A stretch of 64,000 nucleotides of DNA from Blattamonas nauphoetae (Eukaryota > Preaxostyla > Oxymonadida), in NCBI GenBank assembly GCA_033064195.1, contig JARBJD010000013.1:545390-609389 (forward strand), in the 5' to 3' direction. This document shows, piece by piece, positions 29,601 through 38,323 of the stretch; within the stretch, counting starts at the first letter, position 1, and the number at the start of each line of letters is the position of its first letter. The notes under the pieces were generated by a model. The model had not been told where the DNA came from and did no database searches. It was given only the letters and a program-made list of their open reading frames with translations. The translations under genes were made by a program, and so were the position numbers.

Positions 29601-31043
29601 ACTCTCACAATCGATCGTTCATCATTCAAGAAATGTGAGTCAAGTAAACGAGGCGGCGCGATTCTGTTGAATCTCGTCCAGATGACAGGAAACGGAGACT
29701 ACAAACTGCTAGGGATAGACTTTGGAAGAGGAGAGAGCAGGAACCTCGCGACTCTTGTCGGTCATGATGTTTTCGTCATTGGAGGAGCTCTGGAAGATCT
29801 GATCACATTTGAGCGATGGACTGGCTCACTGTCAGAAGCAACAGACGACGATTTGATGGGTCTTGACAACGACACCCCTCCCTTCGTTTCCCTCCTCCCA
29901 TTCCTGATCGGGAATATGTTCATCGTCGGAGAAGGTGGGAGCGATGTGGGAAGTGGGACAGATTCTTCTCCTTTCCTGACTCTCTGGAAAGGGTTGACTG
30001 AAGCACTGGTCGTTGAGAAGGAAGCGATGGGGATTGTGATCAAAGGACAGGCAAGGATTGGACAAGTTGTGGAAAGCGGAGGAGACGATGAGCAAGCAAA
30101 GACAATCACAATCGAAGGGGCACAGGAAGGCTGTAGAATCCTGTGTTCGGTGAAGGACGAGGAGGAAGGAAGAAGGAGAGAGAGGAGAGAAGCGATGATT
30201 CTGATCCGCAAACACTCATTCGAGATCTCAAATCTCATTCTGAGCTCATTCACACCTTCATCAAGCGTGAACTCCATTTTCGAACTTCGACAGAAAGGAA
30301 GCTTGACGCTCATCGGTTGTCGCATCGACGGACAAAGCGGAATCAGCCAGACAATCACCACAGTTGGTTCTGAAGGACGAGTTGTACTTAGCTTCTTCAG
30401 AACTCAGAATGTGGACTTTATCGGAAAGGGAGGAATCGTTAAATGTAATGGAGATGCCGAAGTTAGCATGGATAACTGCGACTTCTCGTCGACGTCCTTC
30501 GAAGATGGAGCTGTCGTGTGGGGAAGGACAACCGCTGGACTGAAGCTTCACTCATCTCGATTCAGCGCATGTCTCAGAAAGAATTTTGGGAGTTTGGTTC
30601 GACTACGCATCGTGGGATGTGTGGGAGAGGTGAAAGGATGCACGTTTATCAACTGCCGAACGGAGGTGAGGATGGATGAGAAGTCGGGAGTTGGAGGAGG
30701 TTGTGTTGTGATGGAGATGGACAAACGAACAACGCACACGCGTCATATGCCTCGTTCTTCCGTTGACTTGTCGGAATCGGTGTTTGACAGCTGCCAGCTC
30801 CTCTGTACTCAAAACCCAGCAAGCAAGAGATGTGTTGGAGGAAGTGGGTTTCTCGTAGTTGGAAAGGAAAGAAGCGATTGGGTGTCGCTGAGAGATGCGA
30901 CTGTATCGAATTGTGTCTGCTCTGATGTGGAGGACGGGAAGGGATTTGAGGGAGGAGTGGTTGGATGGACAGAAGCACCTGTGCAGTCAGATAGACGAGG
31001 AATGAAGACAACTCCAAAGCAAGTCGGATCACTTCGAATCTGA
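23664..31043 (+). CDS. Giant secreted right-handed beta-helix (pectin-lyase-fold) protein, 2459 residues
   Basis: One uninterrupted frame with ATG at 23664 and TGA at the end. It starts with a short hydrophobic leader (MILFCAIVTSFLPSED) and contains dozens of ~22-30 residue parallel beta-helix coils with GG turns and paired Cys (DGGAIYFNNPSG, GGGFAVFRTATV, CKFTECYSELRGGAIYADD). Later blocks begin with VG..G.D...C-type linkers (CGYRYLPCQDFTVG, HCGHFGVACP) typical of repeated surface beta-helix modules. A 428-bp segment is duplicated (26967-27394 and 28650-29077). Unlike its relatives it has no TM helix or kinase-like tail and ends in basic KTTPKQVGSLRI, so it is predicted secreted or C-terminally truncated. 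Role unknown; adhesion or glycan binding are guesses from the fold. Confidence 0.8.
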   Translation: MILFCAIVTSFLPSEDIALNLSDIIENNRLTTPNEGLVANLESRTYILTSLTLQSEYISIIGPASLSQPESNLIQSSASLFIQVNTTLSLTRIHLELQVSTCSVASLDSSSISLMDSEMSLAHASSPFVILPSSSGVGHCSSSVFLNRVTIISPSNSLKNALMTIKTQTPTGITPDATLTSTSFNISSFQFCSEQGLFANHIQPEDTSSFPPISVTCSASAFHNISSLHATHRTPPQSTQVPKYLLSGISYTDSENGFYGLLTPNINLGGDFLFTNSTFSRCSVDATGQTYTASTPRFELDSTSSFTNCNFTEMTSTEDGGAIYFNNPSGTLSVTGCNFTDCTVSTSSILGGAIYVAHATYLSMENTRFVGCKSGDGYGGGFAVFRTATVILDTITCDTCEALTTSGLDCRGGGGMLYQASTLILSNSQFLNCVSDALGGGFAFYSISSSSEISSTQFTSCQSKGNGGGIDLAYCASPSTITLTTVIFTDCEVSLDDNGGGLSAKTSNKIVLNTCQFITCSAKGNYKYGGGCFFETITTIEVKGSTFQDCVANDGFGGGLSFEEGGSLSVTDSFFTRCLAKSNQSHGDPADARGGGIRVTTASGKVYLNKVTFVGCEAAKEGGGLFVDDIGQLEMTSCDFTDCQVEDDSLYNCFGGAVLTTNVAGANTITQCKFTECYSELRGGAIYADDTPSLTVDDCDFDTCIAYRYGGGTCTFEVPTIEIKNSRFVACTARWGGGVYEEYKSGTMISITVSGNNFTECNTAQEHGGAVWIENYPATQILTNNIIKQCMSTGDGGGIAIPNGQDVTITDSQFISCSSTQQGGGLAINDAEDVTLADSQFTSCVSADSGGGVYFMMSQGHFTISCCVVKSCQGNRFGGGIFLGLGAGSTTFLIDSVGYGRMPEDMNTVVDGEYGSNLFFDLIGRSDASIINPNTVKDPLIMMPANGISFTEDELKKWAYRTDYWPTFSFIYLIHPYVGGSLAVSSTQYHDASVCGYRYLPCQDFTVGHANAKDSATGEKAGVFIHTDVTATPPSFDKDMIWESSESNPKSLTISSGSVSPGLYSLTMKSLALSRTLPGASLFSITTGSLSVTSCTFTGRSSTTNGGAISATITTNTLTIASSSFKKWITEGNGGGIFIDATGLGSGGGFDVSGCLFGTGGDKNSATRGDNVNVSGKDFGTLITTARFPSVSGSTSPTLYWGNDVTHSVDSTLLVYLVPIGSTAAVDSLSGKAIQHCGHFGVACPMIETGFSRISGNVSPLSLELSSSVTAGAGFSVSSGKEISIKKSSASTQSSSSNTNPVLTFISSTSFTISSGKLSFEELELEVKVTTTTNAFVVAGGTLELGTSCSLSFSGTSGSLISQTNSLIKVSGGTLKIAGTSGSPKEIEYVDMRSSSVIEVNGVDFSGTVDLSFLTIGHCKSSSHGMISFLSSPSSSSVPTVSIDDCFFNLNENSNAVIGPHDIEADASWESVLDSPLVFVETYSDSTVNHFQIGTSDKSSLVPFPILKTHGTDAGADADCNLNTIMCKTVKTSLSHCTQKSGSIFVKREIQMETGTFSEDTLVVGEKNVEIRGKTAAVILQPSSDVSLLTLSSGTAELTTFKLAAFTTQSDPVIVVTDAGGKLSLSAISFDGSGKTLSDSVVSTEGTTTVTDCYFSDITAQTSTTNGGAISATITTNTLTIASSSFKKWITEGNGGGIFIDATGLGSGGGFDVSGCLFGTGGDKNSATRGDNVYVSGKDFGTLITTARFPSVSGSTSPTLYWGNDVTHSVDSTLLVYLVPIGSTAAVDSLSGKAIQHCGHFGVACQTIESGFNRISENASPLSLELTSSVTAGAGLSITSGQALVINSSPPETHSLNLSPSTTFVVVSSTLTFSNIFITFPSSSVSHVFDVSEGDLSLHSTVSFLTPSSQSPFNSDVFNLRSGTIATTGTQFNFNTPLSLNGASLINVQSANLILTQTSFSNIVSSGDSAALHATVTSNTLTIDRSSFKKCESSKRGGAILLNLVQMTGNGDYKLLGIDFGRGESRNLATLVGHDVFVIGGALEDLITFERWTGSLSEATDDDLMGLDNDTPPFVSLLPFLIGNMFIVGEGGSDVGSGTDSSPFLTLWKGLTEALVVEKEAMGIVIKGQARIGQVVESGGDDEQAKTITIEGAQEGCRILCSVKDEEEGRRRERREAMILIRKHSFEISNLILSSFTPSSSVNSIFELRQKGSLTLIGCRIDGQSGISQTITTVGSEGRVVLSFFRTQNVDFIGKGGIVKCNGDAEVSMDNCDFSSTSFEDGAVVWGRTTAGLKLHSSRFSACLRKNFGSLVRLRIVGCVGEVKGCTFINCRTEVRMDEKSGVGGGCVVMEMDKRTTHTRHMPRSSVDLSESVFDSCQLLCTQNPASKRCVGGSGFLVVGKERSDWVSLRDATVSNCVCSDVEDGKGFEGGVVGWTEAPVQSDRRGMKTTPKQVGSLRI
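26967..27394 (+). repeat. 428-bp internal duplication, copy 1
   Basis: Almost identical to 28650-29077, 1683 bp (561 codons) downstream in the same frame. The only differences I saw are AGCAACG/AGCGACG near the start and GTGAATG/GTGTATG in the middle. It encodes FIDATGLGSGGGFDVSGCLF through KAIQHCGHFGVAC. Confidence 0.9.
28650..29077 (+). repeat. 428-bp internal duplication, copy 2
   Basis: Second copy of 26967-27394 within the same reading frame. The flanking sequence on both sides is divergent, which indicates recent duplication or gene conversion within the gene. Confidence 0.9.
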
Positions 31044-31638
31044 ACAGCTTCGCGTGGAGATCGATCGCACTTTAAGTTCACATTTTCGTTGTTCTTTTTT
31101 ATTCGCTTCTGTGATTCATCTTTATCAACCAAAAATATTCATCGAAGAGTCCATGTTGAGAAGCCGTTGAGAAAAACAATGGGAAGATCAAATTGTTCTC
31201 CTCCTTCCCTACACAGTTCGAAATAGCTCACTGATCGAGCCCTATCTTCGTTTTCTAATGGGATTGATTTGTCTTTTCTTCAGTTGTGTTCTGTGCCATC
31301 AGTTCACCACACTTCATCACAGTCTATCTGACTTGCTCATTGCACAGAACAATTCCGATGGCAAACTGTTGAACAGTGAAATCAATTGCCTTCCTCAGTG
31401 TTACACAGCAACAGATGTCACGCTCGAAGGAGGGCATATCATATTGATGGGATCGAAAGATGGCACAAAGATTTCATCAGAGAACTCTGCGTCCAATTCA
31501 AGTTCGATGTTGATTCTAAAAAACACGTCAATATCGTGCCAGACGGTGCAGATTGAACAAATTCATGGACATACCGCAACAATTGATGCCTTTTCCGGCA
31601 ACATGCAACTTGGTCGGACAGACCTATTCAGTCAATGA

Positions 31639-32074
31639 GTGATTGTACTGGTGATTTTCTAGGAAATAAGGAGAATCGAAGCGATAAGAGATTCGGAAAA
31701 ACTTCATTTTCTCAAAATTTCTGATAGTGAATTAGGGCGATCTTGAAAAAGAATTGGTTGATTCTCTGTCATTAAACCTTCATTTATCTTCAAAGAACAC
31801 CTATTCCTTTAATATCAAGGCTTGGAACTTTCTAGTGGTCTATACATTTCTGAGATTTCCTATTTTAGATTTCATGGTTTGATCCGACCCTTATTTTTAT
31901 GATTTCCTCCGAGGTTTCTGTACTTTTCTTCGGAATCCTAGAGCAACATATCTTCCCTAGAAAGATATTAATAGTGTGTTTTTGACTGTTAGAGTCCATT
32001 TTGATCTGTCCCGCCAAGTTGCAGTTTGCCCCTTTTCCTCCTTTTTGACGGTTTATTGCACGATCTGTTTGCGT
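31639..32074 (+). other. AT-rich non-coding stretch interrupting the beta-helix pseudogene
   Basis: All frames are closed, and the sequence separates two beta-helix-like coding blocks. It is far longer than other introns here and shows no inverted ends or target duplication that I can see. It may be a decayed insertion or degenerated exon sequence. Confidence 0.4.
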
Positions 32075-32747
32075 AATGATGATCCAGCTCTCCTTGTTTC
32101 TGGAACGTCACAAATGATCCACACAGACATTGTCATTGCCAATACTTTCCGAACAGCTCCGATAGCTTTCAGCAGATGTGGATCTGGTTCCTTACAACTG
32201 CATGAATTCACTCTTTCCGACTTTGTAGTCGCCCAACGAATCTCACTTCTTGGAAACAGCCTCTCTTCACTTTCTCTTTCGAACACTGTCTTTCGCAATG
32301 TCTCGAATTTCTATGCATCGCCAACCATTCACGATGATGTATCGATGCAGATCACCCAAGTTTCAGGCTGCAAATCGGAATCCATTGAGAACGGACTGTA
32401 TGGAACGATATTCGGAAATGTGAACGGACCAGGGACGTTCCTGGGGATGAATGTGACAATTTTGAACAACGCGGCCACGTATACGACTTCGTATGTCAAC
32501 AAAACCGGCCAGAAGTTTATTCATCCAGAACATCACTCGAATCTGTGTACTTTGAAAACTGTACTTCGACATCCAACGGCGGAGGATTGCTATTCGAAGG
32601 AGCAGGCACTTTCTCTCTCTTAACCAGCAAGTTTTTCATACATATCGAGATACAACACCGGCACCGCCTCCCTTCGAGTGTCAAATTGCATCATCGTCGG
32701 ATGTTATGCTGCTCATGTGGGCGGCGGCATCCACATCGGCTACTATA

Positions 32748-34089
32748 TAGTGCGTCAAAAACCCGGACTTTGTCAGAAACCCGGACTTTTTTCTCCAAGA
32801 TCGGTCCCACAGACAAAATTTCTCCGAGCCCAAAATTTTTTGTGTCCCACTTTTTTTTTCGAAATGTTTGTCTCGACTCCAACTATCCATCGAGGTAGAA
32901 ATCGAACCTCCTATTTAGGATCCCAGGACGGAGGTGCCTATTTAGGCACTGGCCCATTTTTGGCTCCAAAATAGGAGGTCCTAAACATTTAAGCTGAGAG
33001 GAGAAAAATTCACGATCACATTTCTCCACGCTCGTTCAAAATTTTGCTTTCTCGTTTCATTTCTGGTGGTTTGGGATGGTTTTCTCGAAATGACAATTTT
33101 TTGAAAATGAAATATCCTGGGGGACCTGGGTGGAAATTTAAGGTCAAAACTGATTTCCCTGTATAATAAGCTTAGGGATCTCAAAACTTGTTTTGATCAT
33201 ATCTCAACAACCAGACATAGTTTCGACATGAAGTTTTCACCAATATGGAAGTTTTGTTGGATACTATTTTTTTCTGAAAATTTTAAAAAAATTCCCCATG
33301 CGGCAGTTCAGATAATTTTGGGGGTTTTTGACCTGGGGGCGGAAGCAGAGCTGTCACTTGACTTGGGATGATGCACCCGTCTCCAAATTGCCTTCGATTG
33401 GTGCAGACACAATCAGAATCGAATCCAAATGCTCAAATTGGTTAGAATTGTGCTTGGGAGGAGAGGAGCTGGGGTTCATTCTGAGATAACCACGAAAACT
33501 ATCAAAAACGCCAAAATAGGAGGTCTTCGAAAATTCTCAAAAAAATCAGAAAAAAAGATAGTCCAACAAAACATCCATATTGGTGAAAACTTCATGTCGA
33601 AACAATGTCTGGTTGTGGAGATATGATCAAAACAAGTTTTGAGATCCCTAAGCTTATTATACAGGGAAATCAGTTTTTGACCTTAAATTTCCACCCAGGT
33701 CCCCCCAGGATATTTCATTTTTCAAAAAATTGTCATTTCGAGAGAAAACCATCCCAAACCACCAGAAATGAAACGAGAAAGCAAAATTTTGAACGAGCGT
33801 GGAGAAATGTGATCGTGAATTTTTTCTCCTCTCAGCTTAAATGTTTAGGACCTCCTATTTTGGAGCCAAAAAAATGGGCCAAAAAAAGTGCCTAAATAGG
33901 CACCTCCGTCCTGGGATCCTAAATAGGAGGTTCGATTTCTACCTCGATGGATAGTTGGAGTCGAGACAAACATTTCGAAAAAAAAAGTGGGAAACAAAAA
34001 ATTTTGGGCTCGGAGAAATTTTGTCTGTGGGACCGATCTTGGAAAAAAAGTCCGGGTTTTTGACAGGGATCCGGGTTTTTGAGGCACTA
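32748..34089. mobile_element. 1.34-kb foldback element with >500-bp inverted arms
   Basis: The left arm (~32748-33300) and right arm (~33530-34089) are inverted and nearly identical, around a ~230-bp centre. The ends are TAGTGCGTCAAAAACCCGG and its complement (TAGTGCCTCAAAAACCCGG), with a second AAACCCGGACTTTT unit just inside. Deleting the element together with one TA joins HVGGGIHIGYY to NPSRPHVTPT in frame, showing a clean insertion into a beta-helix coding exon with a likely TA duplication. No transposase is visible. End sequences resemble those of the element at 307-784. Confidence 0.88.
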
Positions 34090-35401
34090 TAATCCAAGTC
34101 GTCCTCACGTCACTCCAACGCTTGATGGCATTACAATTGAAACAACAGAAGCGGAAAAATCCTTTGGATGCCTTCTCATTCAATTTCTGAGCGAGACAAC
34201 AGTCAACAATGTTAAGATCGAGCGATGTCGAGCCCCCTTATCAAGTGCGATGGCTGTGCAGGGAGCCAAAGGAGTTCACAAGCTGACCTCGTTTAAGATC
34301 ATCTCAACACAGGAAACTACAACCAATATCGTCCAATGTTCATTCTGTTACAAGCAGGTCCAGCTGGATTCTTGGCGTGTCGCAGCATCGGGTCGTCTAG
34401 GTTCGGGATTGATCATCATCATTGTGTTGGTGCGACGATGGAAGAAGGAGAAAGCGAAGGAGGAAAAGAAGCCGATGCTGACAGAAATGGATGGAATCTT
34501 GGATGATCTAAAAGTGGAAGTCGACCAAACATGGCCAGGTCACGCGAAAGCATCGACGGACAACATTCTTGGCCTTATTGAGGACACTGACGGTCGCTTG
34601 GGACTGAAACACATTGAGGAAAGAGACAATAACGACACAACGAACTTCGGGATGGCTGGAATTCGAATTGCAGAAGATTAAGATGGTGTCGGAATGATGG
34701 TAGAGGCAGTGAGGTGTGAAGGAGAGTTCGAGAGTGTGTACACGTACAAATCACACACACTCTATTCTCGTCTACATGGAAAGCATCAGGGGCAGGAGCT
34801 GGATGCACAGAAGACGGCTGTGCTGATTGTGAAGGGATTGCAGAACTCGCTGTCAGACAAAGCTCGAAGGAAAGCATTCCTCCGCCTCACCCCTAACTGG
34901 ATCCTCCTGGACGAGAACGATGGTGTTCTTCTGCAAATGCGAGAACTGCCGAAGTTCAACGAGCAGACTGAGCCAGGACACACAACAGCGAACCGTTTCT
35001 TAGAGTCAGGTCACGGGAAACAGTCGTCGGGAGTGCGATGGGCGTCGCCGGATGTGGTGGCGGACCAGGAGGGACTGAACCGCGAGAAGGCAGCAGTTTT
35101 TAGTCTTGGCCTGATCTTGTGGGAAATGGAGACTGGTCAAGTGCCACTTCGAGAAATCGATGGAGTGAACGCGCAACGACTGCTGGCGACGGGAACAGGG
35201 CTTCTGATGACGAACATTGAGGAATGGAAGAAGGAGCTGATTGAGAAGTGTCTCTCGCTGGATCCCGACAGTCGGCCGACTCTGCGACAGATCGAACAGA
35301 CGCTGAACACGTCGGGAAAGGCACTGGGCACTATGGAGGAAAACAAAGACATGACACCACACGTCATTGCTGCACAGAATGCTCCCGTCACAACTGGTTG
35401 A

Positions 35402-35939
35402 ACACTGATTCACTTCATCGATTCTTCACGTCAGCTTCGCACATCGGGATTCGATAGACTGGGGGTATGCGCTCAATCTCGCCACACCAAATCTTCATTC
35501 TCATTTCATGACGGGAAGGTAGTGCTTGATCGATCTAAATCATCACGCATGTCACAAACAGCCCCTCTCGCAGTCCAGATCTCCACTCTTCTCATCTTCA
35601 CAGGTTCGTCTGGTTGATTTGAAGTGTGGATTGGTTCAGGTATCATTCCGACAGGCCTCGTTTTGGTTTTTATGGACGGCTGTAATCATTCGGGTAAATT
35701 CCCATTTTGAGGGACTTGATTCATACCACGGGGGAATTTGACAACTTAGCGTCGGGTTTCTCGATTCATTTTGCGCGTATTGAGTTGTACACACCCATTT
35801 TTGTGATAAAGTCTAATACACTTTTGAGAGCGGGAAATGTTTCCACCATGCTGAAATAAACGAGAAGTTCTGACCATCTCATACAGAATTGATGGTTTGA
35901 TCTGCTCCTGAATACTGTTGAAAAGAACGATCAAGTAAG
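35402..35939. other. Intergenic, no gene seen
   Basis: Between the pseudokinase stop and the next kinase start. Short ORFs only; the promoter of the kinase gene must lie here. Confidence 0.5.
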
Positions 35940-37881
35940 ATGTCAGAATCAACCAAAGTCCCCGATAGATGTGTGCTCCTTTCTTGCATTTCAGTAATGA
36001 ATCATGTATTCTCTCCAATGTTCAGATTCGTTCGTGAAACCAATCAGTTCTGGAGGTTTTGGAAGTGTTGTAGAAATGATTGAGAAATCAACACAGAAGC
36101 ACTTTGCGGGAAAGATGATTCCGTTTGTGACTGGAAAAGACAAGGAACGAATCGATCGTGAAGTTAATCGACTTCGAAAGTTCGTTCACCCAGGAATTGT
36201 TGGACTGAAAGAATTGGCATCGATGGACAATATGAAAATGATTGTTATGGAACTGGGAGTCCGATCTCTTGCAGATATTGTGAAAGACTACACAGAAAGA
36301 AAGATTCTGATGCCTCGCGATGTTTGTTTTTTTCTTGTCATTCTTCATTTTTTGGATGATTTACGGTGAATTTTCTCCTTCTTTTCTTCTGATTGTGTGT
36401 TTGATCTGCTGTTTGTTGGTTTTTAGGTTGTATATCGAGTGATGGTGGATATTTCGTCGGCGCTTCAAATGATGCACAACCACGAAAGCGGAGCAACAGC
36501 ACATGGAGATGTGAAGATGGAAAACATTCTTCTTTTCTCGGGGGGACACTTCAAACTGTGTTTGTCTTTCTTTTCTTTCTCATCTTTTTCTTTTTGTTTT
36601 TTTTTCATATTTTGTTGATTCAGGTGATTTGGGGGCGGCGGAATTGGAAGATGTGAGCAGCACGCGTTCGGTGATGTCTCAACTGTATGTGTCGCCGGAA
36701 CGAATGGAATCGGAAACAGGAAGGGCGACGTGCTCATCAGACGTGTGGGCGTTGGGGATTGTTCTTCACTGGCTTCTGTTTGGAGAACCGCCTTTCAAGA
36801 GTAAGAATGCAGCTCGATTGTTTCGTGAGATTGGGTCGTTTCGTGTTTCGATGATCGGGTCGAGTTGTGGAGGAGAAGAGCGAGCGCTTCTGATGCGAAT
36901 GTTGGATCCAGTTTGTTTGCTTCTTTCTTTCCTCTATTTTTTTTACTCATTTCTTCACTATCTCCGTAATTTGTGATTTTCTTGTCTTCTATTCAGAACC
37001 CAGGGACTCGAGTAACGAGTTCCCAATTGTGTTTATTTGGAGTGTTTAGATGCCTTGTGAACACTCCCTCTGGAGTTTGGAAGCTGAAAGACGCCGACGA
37101 CAAAGAACACTCTTCCGAAAACGAGACATTGAAGAAAGAACTAGAAATGGGAAAAAATGCCCACAAACGAGATCAAGAGAAGATCATTCATTTGGAAAGA
37201 GAGTTGGCCGAATCGAGATCTAACCAGACCCAACCTCCTCTTCAGCCAGCACCTCATTCGAGTGGAGTTCGTTCAAATGGACCTCTCGCATCGTCAGCAG
37301 CAAGACAAGGAACTGTCATTCAATCTCAAATTGGAGCAGCAGCGATCGAATTGTACAATCCGACAAAATGGACAGTGTCCGGGTATGTCTACTCCAAACC
37401 AAAAGAGGGTTCCGATTCGCTTCTCTCGTTCGAGTTTGGGGCAGTTGTGGCTCGTCTGTCACTCACAATCAGACTTAAACAGAACGGTTCTCTCGCTGTT
37501 GGGATCATCTCGTCTCGTCTAAGCAACGAGGCTATCGCAAAATTCTTTCCCGATCTGAAGGGAGGAGCAGGATGGGACGTGGGTGCAATATTGAGATTCG
37601 CCATGCAGAACAGCAAACTTACAAACGGAAGATCAGTGTGTTTGAGAGGAGTAGAGGGACAGCGAGTGGTGTTGGAGGCAGATGGACGAGAAGGCAAGCG
37701 GACATTGAAACTGTCGCAAGATGGAGAGACACGGCCAGTCTACTTCTCAAACATCCCAGTTCCCTTCCGATTTGCAGTGTGTATCTACGTGGAGCACGAA
37801 GCAGTTGAGATTGAGTCTGTTGAAGTTGTATCCGAACCCCAGATGGTTGGAGGAAAGATTGCTGTCCCGATGGATGAATAA
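35940..37881 (+). CDS. Protein kinase with coiled coil and C-terminal SPRY-like domain, five exons
   Basis: Exons 35940-35970, 36026-36321, 36427-36559, 36624-36910, 36997-37881; introns 55, 105, 64 and 86 nt. It starts MSESTKVPDRYSFVKPISSG; glycine loop SSGGFGSV; FAGKMI (Lys); REVNRLRKFVHPGIVGL (alpha-C Glu); ATAHGDVKMENILL (HGD variant); KLCDLGAAE; LYVSPERM; SDVWALGIVLHWLLFGEPPF. Catalytic Lys, Asp and Asn are present, so it is probably active. A heptad segment (KEHSSENETLKKELEMGK) precedes a ~190-residue beta-rich domain (WTVSGYVYSKP, YFSNIPVPFRFAVCIYV) resembling SPRY. It is a paralogue of the gene at 20948-23391, with the first four introns at matching codons. The stop is TAA. Confidence 0.8.
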
Positions 37882-38323
37882 AGCAGAACACACCACTTCA
37901 CTCTTTCCTCTTTCTGTTCTCTCTTCATTGTTCCTTTCACACACATAAAACACAGCCGAATGGTGCTTCTGTTCAGAAACGTGAAATGGATCTTCATCCA
38001 ACCCACAGAAACCCTTCAACACCTCCTCCCTCCGACCACACCCTCGACGTCCGCTCTCATCGCTGTTTTGTCTTTCAATCACTCTTTCGAGACAGATTCG
38101 GTGGTGTTTCAAGAAAAAGTTGTGAGTCCACAATCCGAAGAGTGGTGAATTGATGCTCGAGGGTAAAGACAAGATATAATGATCTCATACAAGTCGAGAG
38201 TTGTAATCTCTGCGACAAAACAAATCAAGAAATGAGTGCTGAAGAACAGTTGAAGTGATGACAATGAATGCCACGATTGAACAGCGATAAAGGCATCCAA
38301 CTTGGGAGACGAACGAGATGGTG
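37882..38323. other. Convergent intergenic region
   Basis: 3' ends of the kinase (plus) and beta-helix gene (minus) face each other. The kinase frame stays open past its TAA to a TGA at ~38148, but the sequence is not protein-like. Nothing else seen. Confidence 0.45.

Larger units (their letters stand above)
31258..35401 (+). pseudogene. Decayed beta-helix / TM / pseudokinase gene with foldback insertion
   Basis: It begins MGLICLFFSCVLCHQF (leader), followed by ~110 residues of the N-terminal beta-helix region to 31638. A second block (~32075-32510; NDDPALLVSGTSQMI, TVFRNVSNFYASPT) shifts frame near 32515 into VYFENCTSTSNGGGLLFEGA, and again near 32640 into SNCIIVGCYAAHVGGGIHIG. A foldback element (32748-34089) follows. 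Coding resumes at NPSRPHVTPTLDGITIETTE, a shortened TM (LGSGLIIIIVLVRRWKK), an in-frame TAA at 34679-34681, then the pseudokinase to TGA (LTPNWILLDENDGVLLQM in place of HRD, VRWASPDVV, AAVFSLGLILWEMETGQV, CLSLDPDSRPTLRQI). It is homologous to the gene at 14890-18858. Multiple lesions make it a pseudogene, although its 3' part is well preserved. Confidence 0.8.

Noticed and set aside
32678-34183. ORFs inside the foldback arms (for example 33845-34183 minus, 32678-32974 plus)
   Set aside because: Both arms give mirror-image ORFs because they are inverted copies; composition is not protein-like and no motif is seen.
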